Below, piece after piece: positions 8,601 through 17,273 of a DNA stretch of 64,000 nt. Under the pieces are notes generated by a model, which ran no database searches, had not been told where the DNA came from, and was given only the letters and a program-made list of their open reading frames with translations. The DNA is taken from assembly GCF_008801475.1 (NCBI RefSeq), contig NZ_VZPP01000007.1, forward strand, positions 62,001-126,000. The letters run 5' to 3'. The stretch's first letter is position 1, and each line of letters starts with the position of its first letter. Position numbers and translations under genes: made by a program. The stretch is from Pseudomonas moorei (GTDB lineage: Bacteria; Pseudomonadota; Gammaproteobacteria; Pseudomonadales; Pseudomonadaceae).

Positions 8601-9086
8601 ATGCGACCAACACTTGTCATTAAATCCGTTTTGATTCTGATGCTCGCTAATGGTGCGGTTGCTTTTAATGCGCAGGCGTCGACTTTTTTCAATGAATTTA
8701 ATCGCATGAACAATTCATGCGATGCATTAAGGTCGCAAGCGGGTAATGCGCTGGAAGAGCCTTCCGGTAACGAGCTACTTACGCTTGGAAACGGCCTGGG
8801 TGTGCCTTCACTGGTCACCGATGTCTACTTCGATGGCGCTCAATCGGCGAAATTCAGCAGCGTCGTACATCACTCCGGCTCTATGGAAAGTGTCAATGTT
8901 CCTGCTTGCGACGGATTAATGGCGGGGACCACCAATGATCAGGTAATGGTTGATCTGAAAAACCAGGTTACCGAGTTGACGGGAATAACCAATCAGCCGA
9001 AAGCTGTCCCGCTTTCTGCAGTGGCCTGGCTGTTCTCTTCGGCGTTATTTGGTTTCATTATGGTTGCCAACCGTCGGAAAGTTTAA
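8601..9086 (+). CDS. Small secreted protein with VPxxA/PEP-CTERM-like C-terminal sorting tail
   Basis: 161 residues, no recognised central domain. Residues 1-27 form a Sec signal peptide (LILMLANGAVAFNAQA before the mature STFF). The C-terminus, residues 136-161, starts VPLSAVAWLFSSALFGF and ends in a basic NRRKV: a short Pro motif, a hydrophobic segment and a positive tail. That is the architecture of the PEP-CTERM/VPLPA-CTERM sorting signals processed by exosortases. GGGAGG lies seven bases before the ATG. It is the first gene of an exopolysaccharide locus, the usual setting of such proteins, but no exosortase is present in the window. It could instead simply be tail-anchored in the inner membrane. 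Base composition is lower in GC than in neighbours. Confidence 0.8.
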   Translation: MRPTLVIKSVLILMLANGAVAFNAQASTFFNEFNRMNNSCDALRSQAGNALEEPSGNELLTLGNGLGVPSLVTDVYFDGAQSAKFSSVVHHSGSMESVNVPACDGLMAGTTNDQVMVDLKNQVTELTGITNQPKAVPLSAVAWLFSSALFGFIMVANRRKV

Positions 9087-9479
9087 CTAGTGCTTGGGGT
9101 TTGTTTAGGCGCCAGTTGATTTTTAAACAAATATTTTTCCTGGTCGATATGTGTTTTTCCTTGTTTTTATATCGGGGGATGGCGTCGATTAGTTGAGTTG
9201 TAATAGATGCGCTGGGGGCGGTGTTCAGGCAAGTGGATTTTGATGGTGGCCTGAATGAAATTAATTTGACGCGTTAACTAGAGGGTCGATTGCAAGGATT
9301 CAAGTTACTGTAAAATAACAAAAATTTCTCTGGCTGAGGTAGTGCCGAATGAAATTGACCAACGACAAGCCCGAAGCGATTACAGTCTCGTGTTTTTTTT
9401 GGCATGAAGGGGGAGATAGTGATTTAGCTCCGCTTTTGTGTGAAACTCCTGACAAGGCTACTTAGGCGGAGGGATCCCG
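9087..9479. other. AT-rich intergenic region before the export gene
   Basis: About 390 bases with T-rich and A-rich runs (for example near 9320-9335 and 9391-9401). I see no gene and no clear hairpin terminator. GGAGGG just before 9480 is the ribosome site of the export gene. A separate promoter for the export operon is likely here but no consensus pair stands out. Confidence 0.45.
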
Positions 9480-10037
9480 ATGTTGCGTTTAATGCTACCT
9501 GCGCTCTGCGCGCTGGCTGTTTGGCCCAGCATTTCCAGTGCCAACGAAAAAAACGCGGCTTATCTGCTCAATCCTGGGGATGTCATCCATGTCTCGGTGT
9601 GGGGCGAGGCCAACATGGATCAAGACGTCACCGTACTTCCCGATGGCAGGGCCTGCATCAAACTGGTGAAATGCATCCAGGTGGCGGGGCTTGAGACCGC
9701 CGCCGCCGAGTCGGCCATCGCCGCCAAACTCGTCAAATACATTCCGGATCCCGACGTCAGCGTCAGCATCAAGGATCCAAAAGGCTATCTCTTCTACTTG
9801 CAGGGCAAGGTACTAAAGCCCGGGCCAGCGCAGATGACCGGCCCAACCACCGTGCTGCAAGCCTTGAGCATGTCGGGTGGGTTGGACAAGTTTGCGGATA
9901 AGGATGGCATCAAGGTTATTCGAAACAACGGAACTACCCAAAAGTTATTGCCCGTTCACTACAGTGACTTGATCTCCGGGCGTGACATGTCCACCAACTT
10001 TGAACTTCAGGCCGGCGATACGTTGGTCGTGCCTTGA
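9480..10037 (+). CDS. Polysaccharide export protein, short Wza/Poly_export-SLBB type
   Basis: 185 residues: a Sec signal (cleavage near SISSA/NEK, no lipobox Cys), a Poly_export domain beginning YLLNPGDVIHVSVWGE, and one SLBB-like domain (FYLQGKVLKPGPAQMTGPTTVLQALSMSGGL). It is about half the length of Wza and resembles the compact export proteins found in exosortase-associated exopolysaccharide loci (family knowledge, not verified). It probably forms the periplasmic/outer-membrane part of the export conduit together with the next gene's barrel. A strong GGAGG site precedes the ATG. The downstream barrel gene begins at or just after its stop. Confidence 0.88.
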   Translation: MLRLMLPALCALAVWPSISSANEKNAAYLLNPGDVIHVSVWGEANMDQDVTVLPDGRACIKLVKCIQVAGLETAAAESAIAAKLVKYIPDPDVSVSIKDPKGYLFYLQGKVLKPGPAQMTGPTTVLQALSMSGGLDKFADKDGIKVIRNNGTTQKLLPVHYSDLISGRDMSTNFELQAGDTLVVP

Positions 10038-10069
10038 TTTTGCGTGAGGTATCGGGGCTTAGCCTGCTT

Positions 10070-11179
10070 ATGCTGCGAACAACTGGAGCTGCGACGGCAT
10101 TATTGATTTTGCCGTATTCGGGAGTGGCCTGTGCGGCCACCTGGCAATCGACGGTAGCCGTGCCGACGACTGTCGAACACGATAGTAATCCCCTGCTCGT
10201 CGGGAACAACAAAAAGGCCGTGACCCGTACGATCATCGCTCCTGATGCGACGATCGTGGGAACGTCCGACCGGGATCAGTTGAACATCGGTCTGGGAGTG
10301 AACGTCGTGCATTCATCTGACACCTCCGTCGTTCGGGATCGTGAAGACCCCAACCTGCGGTTGGGCTGGCAGCGTGACACCGAAACCGGTGCGTACGGGC
10401 TGACAGCGAGCTATGTCGAGAGTTCGACGCTCTCCAGTACCGTTCAGGAAACCGGCGTGATCGCCCCCGACGGCACCCAGAGGCAATCCACGGTGGGGGG
10501 CAACTGGCGTAGCGCGCTGAGCGATCGGACGACGTTGGCCAACGAGGCCGAATACACGGACGTCAGATATGACATTAATTCCCTGACCAGCTATGACGAG
10601 CTGTCGAACCGAGTGAGCCTGAGCTATGCCTGGAGCGATCGTCTCGAGCTGTTCACGCGTTTTGGCGCCAGGCGCTACGAACCGACGTCCGGCTCCGGTG
10701 TTGCCTCTTCAAACAGCTATACGCCCACCGCAGGTTTCAACTTCAAGATCTCCGAAAATCTCGAAGGGTCGGCGTACGCGGGCGTCAACCAGGTCTCGGG
10801 TACAAACAGCAATCCGACGGGGCAGGGCGGATTCAACCTGCACTATGCCGGCGAGCGCTTTGACACGACATTCGACGCCAGTCGCAGCACGATCGCCAAC
10901 GGTGATGGCGGCTTCGTCGAGAGTGACAATCTGCGGGCTACATGGAGTTATTCCGTCGACGAGTTGATTCGTACCGGTATCGATACCTCATGGCAAAAAA
11001 CCACAGGAGTGTCAGCCAGCACCCTTAAAAATTTCAATACCTGGGTCAGTCGTGATCTCTCGCCTTTTTGGGTTGCGCGCCTATCCTTCACCTACAAGCA
11101 ACGCCTGCAAAGCGGTTTTGCCGATGCCAGTGCCAACGTCGTGGGGTTAACCCTGACCTATAGTTACCCCGAACTCTGA
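10070..11179 (+). CDS. Outer-membrane beta-barrel protein of the exopolysaccharide locus
   Basis: 369 residues from the ATG at 10070, which gives a clean signal peptide (MLRTTGAATALLILPYSGVACA). A TTG at 10034 overlapping the preceding TGA is an alternative start that adds 12 residues. The mature part is made of alternating amphipathic beta segments and ends in an aromatic/hydrophobic strand (VVGLTLTYSYPEL), as expected for an outer-membrane barrel. The position between the export protein and Wzz matches the barrel found in other Wzx/Wzy-type exopolysaccharide operons, where it may be the exit pore for the polymer. No enzymatic motif is seen. Confidence 0.8.
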   Translation: MLRTTGAATALLILPYSGVACAATWQSTVAVPTTVEHDSNPLLVGNNKKAVTRTIIAPDATIVGTSDRDQLNIGLGVNVVHSSDTSVVRDREDPNLRLGWQRDTETGAYGLTASYVESSTLSSTVQETGVIAPDGTQRQSTVGGNWRSALSDRTTLANEAEYTDVRYDINSLTSYDELSNRVSLSYAWSDRLELFTRFGARRYEPTSGSGVASSNSYTPTAGFNFKISENLEGSAYAGVNQVSGTNSNPTGQGGFNLHYAGERFDTTFDASRSTIANGDGGFVESDNLRATWSYSVDELIRTGIDTSWQKTTGVSASTLKNFNTWVSRDLSPFWVARLSFTYKQRLQSGFADASANVVGLTLTYSYPEL

Positions 11180-11199
11180 AATTCAGCTGTGTGAGAACT

Positions 11200-12765
11200 A
11201 TGGCCTCTGAATACGAAATGTCGGTTAACGATTACATCGCGATAATCAAGCATCATGCCGTATTGGTGGTGGTGAGTATCGCTGTGATATTCGCGGTAAG
11301 CGTCATGGTGGCGATGGCCATACCCCCCGTCTATCAGTCCTCCGGCACGATCCTGGTCGAGTCCCAGCAGATTTCGCCCGACCTGGTGGCGGCAAACAAC
11401 AACACGTTTGCCGACGAGCGCATTGAGGTCATTCGCCAGCGCGTGATGACCCGTGAGCACCTGGAAGCGATCATCGACAAATACAATCTCTTTGCTTCGG
11501 AGAGCCGTCGGCTAAGCATTACCGAGAAAATCGATGAGATGCGTAACTCGATTACCGTTTCCCTGGTCAGTGCTGCCGTCAAGGGGCGGGGAGAGGTCAC
11601 CATCGCGTTTCGCCTGGCTTTTGAACACAAGCAGCCGGAGGTCGCGAACGAGGTCGCCAAGGAACTGGTGAGGCTGTTTCTGGATGAAAACATCAAGCAG
11701 CGTACCGAGCGAGCCAGTGAGACGACCGAGTTCCTGACCCAGGAGGCCGACAAGCTCAGGGTTGAACTGGAAACCCTGGAGAACCGCCTGGCGGACTTCA
11801 AGCAGGCCCACAGCAACGCGCTGCCCGAGCACCAGGAATTGCGCATGAACATGTTGTCGCGCGCCGAGACCGAACTTAAAGAGGTCGATCGCGACTACAA
11901 GGCAGCCCGCGAGGAGTTGCGTTTCAACGAGCTGGAAGTTTCCGCAGCCAGTGCCGGCGTAGCGAGCAAACCCGGAGCGTCGGGTACGGCGGCTGATCAA
12001 CAGCAGGATTTGCCCAGCCTCAAGGCGGAGTACGCCCGGTTGTTGTCGCTGTATACGGAAGCCCACCCTGATGTGCGCGCCGTCAAACGCAAAATTGCCG
12101 CGCTCGAGTCTGCCAATGGCGGGAATAGCGGTGCGATGACGTCGGTCAGCATGGATGTTGCCAAGGCTCAGGCGCGGGTCGCGGCATCGGAAGCACGGAT
12201 CAGCTCTCTGGCCGACCAGAAGAAGGAAATCCTCGCCAAAATCAATGCCTATGAGGCGCAGATTCTTGAGACGCCGCAAGTCGAGCGCGGGCTGGTCACG
12301 CTGATGCGCGACCATGACAACGCGCGCAAGAAGTACGAGGAAATCCGCACCAAGGAAATGGGGGCGAAAATCTCCGAGAGCCTGGAGCAGGAAAACAAGG
12401 CCGAGCGTTTTGTGCTTCTCGAGGCGCCGTTGATGCCCGAGAAACCGGTCAGGCCCAACCGTAAAAAAGTCGTTGCCATGGGCTTTGTGCTTGCCCCGGT
12501 CGGCACTGGCGCACTGGTGATGCTGCTGGAAATGTTGAACCAGCGCGTGCGCGGTGTGGAGGCGCTGACAAGCGTGTTGGGTAAACGCGTATTGGGTACC
12601 ATCCCCTATATTCACACCAAGGCAGAACTTGAACGCCGCAAGCGTTGGCGCCAGCTTCTGATCCTCGGTGGAGTCGTGCTGATCGCCGTCCTTCTGGTGC
12701 TCGTGCACTTGTTCTACATGCCTCTGGACCTACTGGTGTTTAAGGCTCTGGCACGGTTTGAATAA
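11200..12765 (+). CDS. Wzz/GumC-type polysaccharide chain-length determinant
   Basis: 521 residues. N-terminal Wzz domain with the first membrane segment (residues about 20-42), a long periplasmic region rich in heptads (around 170-400; coiled coil), the family-typical Pro-rich stretch EKPVRPNRKK and a second membrane segment near the C-terminus. There is no fused kinase domain; the kinase is the next gene, 11 bases downstream, so this is the two-protein form. It is an inner-membrane co-polymerase that sets polymer length with Wzy. The ATG at 11200 is preferred to an in-frame GTG three codons earlier. Confidence 0.92.
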   Translation: MASEYEMSVNDYIAIIKHHAVLVVVSIAVIFAVSVMVAMAIPPVYQSSGTILVESQQISPDLVAANNNTFADERIEVIRQRVMTREHLEAIIDKYNLFASESRRLSITEKIDEMRNSITVSLVSAAVKGRGEVTIAFRLAFEHKQPEVANEVAKELVRLFLDENIKQRTERASETTEFLTQEADKLRVELETLENRLADFKQAHSNALPEHQELRMNMLSRAETELKEVDRDYKAAREELRFNELEVSAASAGVASKPGASGTAADQQQDLPSLKAEYARLLSLYTEAHPDVRAVKRKIAALESANGGNSGAMTSVSMDVAKAQARVAASEARISSLADQKKEILAKINAYEAQILETPQVERGLVTLMRDHDNARKKYEEIRTKEMGAKISESLEQENKAERFVLLEAPLMPEKPVRPNRKKVVAMGFVLAPVGTGALVMLLEMLNQRVRGVEALTSVLGKRVLGTIPYIHTKAELERRKRWRQLLILGGVVLIAVLLVLVHLFYMPLDLLVFKALARFE

Positions 12766-12776
12766 GGAATACAGCC

Positions 12777-13577
12777 ATGGAAATAATCAAGCCAGCGAGC
12801 GATAAAGGGGAGCCACAGGCTTCGTCGAGTCTGGTGACTACCTCGAGCGGACAGCCTGCCCCAGCCCCCACGCTCAATGCCCTCAGTTATGTGCAAACCA
12901 AGGTCGTTCCGCTGCGGGCCGACCACCTTGAGCGTCACCGCATCGTGGCCTACAACAAGAACTCCGCCATGGGCGGGGCGTTCGATTTGCTGCGTACGCA
13001 GGTTCTCAAAGCCATGGAGGAAAATGGTTGGCGTACACTGGCCATCACCTCGCCGACACCGGACTCCGGTAAAACGGTATTGGCGATCAATCTGGCGATG
13101 AGTATTGCGCATCACACCACCAAGACGGCGTTGCTGGTGGACTTCGATTTGCGTCGACCGAGGGTGGGTGCCTGCCTGGGCCTGCCGATGGAAAAGTCGC
13201 TCAATGAATTGCTGGCCGATGAAGCCGAACTGCAAGAAGTGCTGGTCAATCCGACCTTGCCGCGTTTTGTGGTCTTGCCAACACGGGAACCGATCCCTCT
13301 GTCCACCGAAGTGCTGTCTTCGCCCGCGGTCAGTCATTTGATTACCGACCTTCGCGATCGCTACAACTCGCGTATCGTGATTTTCGACTTGCCACCGGTG
13401 TTGAGCTCCGATGATGTGATCACGGTCTTGCCTAAATTCGATTGCGTCCTGCTCGTGGTCGCCAATGGAATGAACAGCAAGAAAGAGATCGAGGAAAGCC
13501 TGCATCACCTGGGCTCGGCCAACCTCATTGGTACGGTGCTGAACAAGGCCGAACCCCAAAACCGCTCTTACTACTAG
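12777..13577 (+). CDS. BY-type tyrosine autokinase of the exopolysaccharide locus (CpsD/CapB-like)
   Basis: 266 residues. P-loop Walker A variant SPTPDSGKT (92-100), Walker A' LLVDFDLRRPR (from 119) and Walker B IVIFDLPP are all present, the set typical of bacterial tyrosine kinases and MinD-like ATPases. The C-terminus is NRSYY, only two tyrosines rather than the usual Tyr cluster. It pairs with the Wzz protein encoded just upstream; cycling phosphorylation normally tunes polymerisation and export. The first 60 residues are low-complexity and Pro/Ser rich. A hairpin follows 14 bases after the stop, before convergent galE. Confidence 0.9.
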   Translation: MEIIKPASDKGEPQASSSLVTTSSGQPAPAPTLNALSYVQTKVVPLRADHLERHRIVAYNKNSAMGGAFDLLRTQVLKAMEENGWRTLAITSPTPDSGKTVLAINLAMSIAHHTTKTALLVDFDLRRPRVGACLGLPMEKSLNELLADEAELQEVLVNPTLPRFVVLPTREPIPLSTEVLSSPAVSHLITDLRDRYNSRIVIFDLPPVLSSDDVITVLPKFDCVLLVVANGMNSKKEIEESLHHLGSANLIGTVLNKAEPQNRSYY

Positions 13578-13590
13578 AACGTCAGTCTCG

Positions 13591-13616
13591 GGCGCTCGGC
13601 GTTTATCGCCAGCGCC
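13591..13616. terminator. Hairpin between convergent kinase gene and galE
   Basis: GGCGCT-C-GGCG-TTTAT-CGCC-AGCGCC: a stem of 6+4 pairs with one bulged C, lying between the two converging stop codons. It is symmetric and could end transcription in both directions, but neither side has a clear T tract. Confidence 0.5.
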
Positions 13617-13621
13617 TGCTG

Positions 13622-14599
13622 TCAATGCCAGGGATGCTTCTGCTCCCACTTCCAGGCGTGCGTCACTATTTGCTCAAGCGAGGCAAACCGCGGCTGCCAT
13701 CCCAGTAATGCCTGGGCCCGGCGTGGGTCGGCCACCAGGCGTGGCGGGTCTCCGGCGCGACGTGGCGCGTCGCTCACGCAGATGTCCTGGCCAGTGACCT
13801 GGCGTACGGTGTCTATGACTTGCTGCACCGAGAAACCTTGACCATTGCCAAGGTTGAACGCCGTGCTGGCACCCCCTTCCAGAAGATAGTCCACGGCGAG
13901 TGCGTGAGCGGCGACGAGATCTGCAACGTGTACGTAGTCGCGAATGCAGGTGCCATCGGGTGTGTCGTAATCACGGCCAAACACAGTGATCGATGGGCGC
14001 CGGCCCGAGGCCGCTTGCAGGATCAATGGCAGCAGGTGGGTTTCAGGTTCATGGCGTTCGCCCAACTGGCCTTCGGGGTCTGCTCCAGCGGCATTGAAGT
14101 AACGCAGGCAGACCGATTTGAGCCCGTATGCGCGGTCGAAATCTTCAAGCATCTGCTCCACCATCCACTTGCTGCGCCCATAAGGGTTGATTGCGGCCTT
14201 GGGGTGTTGTTCGTCGATCGGCACGTACAACGGGTCGCCATAGACGGCGGCGGTCGAGGAGAAAATGAAGTGCTTGACCTCGGCACGGACCATGGCCTGC
14301 AGGAGCGTCAGGGTGGCGGCGAGGTTGTTTTGATAGTACTTGGCCGGTTCGGCGACAGACTCTCCCACTTGTATGAATGACGCGAAGTGAAACACAGCAT
14401 CGAAGTGGTGCCCGGCAAACAGGGCGTCCAGCGCCTGTGCGTCGGCGATGTCCAGTTCGACCAGGCTCCCGCCCGTCAACGCGCTGCGATGGCCGGTTGA
14501 AAAGTTGTCTGCCACCACCAGTTCATGACCGGCGCCCAGCAGCTGCTTGACCATGTGCGAGCCGATATAGCCCGCGCCCCCCACCACCAAAAATTTCAT
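13622..14599 (-). CDS. galE: UDP-glucose 4-epimerase
   Basis: 325 residues, extended SDR fold. NAD-binding VVGGAGYIGSH at the N-terminus, the Ser/Thr region FSSTAAVYGD, and the catalytic Tyr-Lys pair in NPYGRSKWMVEQ; the C-terminal half has RYFNAAGADPEGQLGE and DGTCIRDYVHVADL, both typical of GalE. It interconverts UDP-glucose and UDP-galactose and probably supplies UDP-galactose (or the GalNAc equivalent) to the locus. The ATG at 14597-14599 has GGAG six bases upstream. Its orientation is opposite to the export genes, in a three-gene leftward block with the hydrolase and polymerase. Confidence 0.94.
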   Translation of the reverse strand: MKFLVVGGAGYIGSHMVKQLLGAGHELVVADNFSTGHRSALTGGSLVELDIADAQALDALFAGHHFDAVFHFASFIQVGESVAEPAKYYQNNLAATLTLLQAMVRAEVKHFIFSSTAAVYGDPLYVPIDEQHPKAAINPYGRSKWMVEQMLEDFDRAYGLKSVCLRYFNAAGADPEGQLGERHEPETHLLPLILQAASGRRPSITVFGRDYDTPDGTCIRDYVHVADLVAAHALAVDYLLEGGASTAFNLGNGQGFSVQQVIDTVRQVTGQDICVSDAPRRAGDPPRLVADPRRAQALLGWQPRFASLEQIVTHAWKWEQKHPWH

Positions 14600-14625
14600 C
14601 CTGATCTCCATTCTCCTGGAAACTG

Positions 14626-17268
14626 TTACTGAGCCATTGAGCTTGAGACATTGCCTGGCGTGGCGCCTTTTTTCAGAAACAGCCAGTTCGACGCCTGCAC
14701 GCCGTCGAAGTTGATTGTATAGCGGCCATCAGCGTAGGTGGCGGGCAGCTTCTTGATTTGCCCTGGGGCGTCTTGAGAAAACAGGGTCAAGCCCTGTGGT
14801 GCCTGGATGGTCAGCGTGCCTTCGAGGGGCTCGACATAAAACGGTGTCTTGCCGTCATCCTGGGGGACTGCACGCGCGCCCAGTGAAATCAGTAGATCCT
14901 GCGAACGGCCCACGGGCGTGTCGTCCAGACTTTGTACCACCACACTGGCGTTGGCGGTCTTCACGTTCACCTCGATCTTGCCAAGGGCGATCGACTTACC
15001 GCCGATCCAGCCGGTAGCGGCCTGGGTGCGCGGCGTATTGATGGTGTAGACACCTTGTTTCCAGTTGCGCTTGAGCTCGCCGGTGTCTGTCGTGGCCTCG
15101 CTCGCGTTGGCGTCCAGCAGCGACTGATTGGGGTCGTGAAACACCTGGGCATCGCCTGGAATCGTACTCTGCTGCAACCAGGGCAACTCCGGTGTCGATG
15201 GCAGCGCGATTTCCAGCTTGCCTTTCTCCATGGCGGTGCGCAGCAGTGCCGAGTTGGCCGCGGTGATCGACTGGTTGAACAGGGTGTCCGGCGTCGGTGC
15301 GAAGACGTAGGTTGTCCTGGCTGGTGCAACGTCGCCGCGGCGATACAGCAAGGCAGCGGCGGGCAGGGTGGCCAGCAGCGCCGGATCGTTGTAGGCATGC
15401 CAGTTGTCGGCCGTCATCCAGCCGCCGGTCAACGGCTCCTGACTGTAGGCATATTGCATCAGCGCATCCCAGCCCTGGTGACTGGCAGTGCCCGCCATGT
15501 ACAGCGGCAACGAATGGCGGTCAGGGGTCGGAAAGGGTTCGTTGTTCCACTCGGTGACCGTCAGTGGTTTGCCGACGACCTGGCCGGCGGCGATCCAGTT
15601 GACGATGCCTTCGCTGGTGAGCGGATTTTTTTCCAGTTGGCCAAGCCCCCCATAGCTATGGACGTCAATCACATCGCCGGCGGTCAGTGCCGGTAGCGAG
15701 TTCAGGCCGTTACCGCCCCAGCTGCTGGTCGTGGCAATGGGAACCTTCACGCCGAGGGTGCGCAGGTACTGAATCATGTCTACGTTGAAACGCTGCTCCA
15801 GGTCGTTGAGGAACAGCTTGGAGGGACCGGGCTCCCATGAGCGCCAGGTCTGGCTGGCAGACAGGTTGTGCTGCCGGGCAAAGGCCTCGGCCTCGGCCAT
15901 GTAGACCTTGTTGTGCTTTGGCACCTTTTTGTCGGGCAACAGGGCATTGCCGTAGTGGTGAGTCACATCGTTTTCGTTGGTGATCAGTATGGCGGCGATC
16001 GCCGGATCGTCTTTGTAAGCGAGGCCGGTATAGGTGTTGACGTGGGTCAGGTAGCTTTCGGCAAAGCGCTTCATCGCTTGCTGGATAGTGCTGTTCACAA
16101 AGGCATAGCCCTTGAGATCAGCTGTGTTTTTACTGTTTTTCGGCATTTCCTCGAAACCGAAGATATTGTCCTTGGCGCTAACGGCTCGCTCGACGTGCAT
16201 ATCGAGCCACACGTAAATGCCTTCGTCCTTGAGGCACTTGATCCACCAATCGATTTTCTTCAGCGATTCCGGGCTGAGTTGCTGGGTGTCCTGTATGACG
16301 TTGCCGTCGCCAAAGATGTTCGGGAAGACCCAGGGTGAGTCATGGTGATGCAGTCGCACGAGATTGAAGCCCAGTGCCGACAAGCGTTTGGCTTGCAGCT
16401 TGATGGCATCGTCAGGCGTGCGGTACAGCGCATAGGCGGAGAGGTTGGTGCCCCAAAATCGCGCCGGGGTGCCGTCCGCGAACAGCAGTTGCTCGCCAGC
16501 GGCTTTGACGAAGCCACGCTTGCCCGCGGGCTTTTCCTGAGCGTTGAGAAAGGACAGGTCGACCGGTGAGGTTTTCCAGTCGAGCTTGTCTGTCGGCCAG
16601 TTCTTTGGCTGGTCCATTCCGAAGCGCTCGGAAGCGGTAGGCCCGAGCGTCACATCGCCCGAGACACTCAAGGTGGCGGTGAAATTCTGGCGACCGGGTT
16701 TGATCGAGTTCTTGTAGAAAAAAGCGCGTATCTGAGATTTATCACCCGGTTCAAAGTACACACTCTCCAGCGCAGGCTCGAAACGCATTTCGATGCGCCG
16801 CCCTTGTGCGTTGCCCCAGGACCAGCCGCGATTGTCGGGCAGCAAGGCAGGCTCGCCCATCTCACCCGGGAACAGGGCCGGGTCGAACCGGAAGACAATG
16901 CCGCCACCGATCACGTCCTGCTTCAGGCTGTGTGCGTCCACGGCAAAGTTCCAGGTCAGTTTCTGCCCGTCTTCTTTCTGGACCTGCGCGCTCAAATCGA
17001 AATCCAGCGCTTTGTTCTGCCCGGCCAGGGAATAACGATAGGGCCCGTCGACCTTGAACTGACCCGCCAGATACGTCCAGGCCCAGTTTTTGTCCCAGAA
17101 GGTCAACGCACTGACAAGGGCAGGGCTGCCACCGCGCACCAGCATCGGCAGACCACTTCGTTCATCGACGCTGGCGACCCAGTCCGAAGCCCAGATACGT
17201 AACGGCCAAAACGCAGAAAACAGCAGGAGCAGGAGCAGTATCTGGGGACGACGAAACAATGGGGCCAT
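14626..17268 (-). CDS. Secreted clan GH-A-like glycoside hydrolase of the exopolysaccharide locus
   Basis: 880 residues from MAPLFRRPQ, with an N-terminal signal/anchor (LLLLLLFSAFWPLRIWA). The central (beta/alpha)8 region has marks of clan GH-A enzymes: NLVRLHHHDSPW, the acid/base-type ITNEND and the candidate nucleophile in VTEWNNEPF. N- and C-terminal parts look like beta-sandwich domains. It is probably a periplasmic enzyme that trims or degrades the polymer made here, as hydrolases in alginate, Pel and Psl loci do (inference from location). It lies six bases after the Wzy/ligase gene and 27 bases before galE. Specific GH family and substrate not determined. Confidence 0.8.
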   Translation of the reverse strand: MAPLFRRPQILLLLLLFSAFWPLRIWASDWVASVDERSGLPMLVRGGSPALVSALTFWDKNWAWTYLAGQFKVDGPYRYSLAGQNKALDFDLSAQVQKEDGQKLTWNFAVDAHSLKQDVIGGGIVFRFDPALFPGEMGEPALLPDNRGWSWGNAQGRRIEMRFEPALESVYFEPGDKSQIRAFFYKNSIKPGRQNFTATLSVSGDVTLGPTASERFGMDQPKNWPTDKLDWKTSPVDLSFLNAQEKPAGKRGFVKAAGEQLLFADGTPARFWGTNLSAYALYRTPDDAIKLQAKRLSALGFNLVRLHHHDSPWVFPNIFGDGNVIQDTQQLSPESLKKIDWWIKCLKDEGIYVWLDMHVERAVSAKDNIFGFEEMPKNSKNTADLKGYAFVNSTIQQAMKRFAESYLTHVNTYTGLAYKDDPAIAAILITNENDVTHHYGNALLPDKKVPKHNKVYMAEAEAFARQHNLSASQTWRSWEPGPSKLFLNDLEQRFNVDMIQYLRTLGVKVPIATTSSWGGNGLNSLPALTAGDVIDVHSYGGLGQLEKNPLTSEGIVNWIAAGQVVGKPLTVTEWNNEPFPTPDRHSLPLYMAGTASHQGWDALMQYAYSQEPLTGGWMTADNWHAYNDPALLATLPAAALLYRRGDVAPARTTYVFAPTPDTLFNQSITAANSALLRTAMEKGKLEIALPSTPELPWLQQSTIPGDAQVFHDPNQSLLDANASEATTDTGELKRNWKQGVYTINTPRTQAATGWIGGKSIALGKIEVNVKTANASVVVQSLDDTPVGRSQDLLISLGARAVPQDDGKTPFYVEPLEGTLTIQAPQGLTLFSQDAPGQIKKLPATYADGRYTINFDGVQASNWLFLKKGATPGNVSSSMAQ

Positions 17269-17273
17269 GGGTT

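Noticed and set aside
11512..12708. 398-codon frame antisense to the chain-length gene
   Set aside because: Shadow of the Wzz frame; no ribosome site, no recognisable domain.
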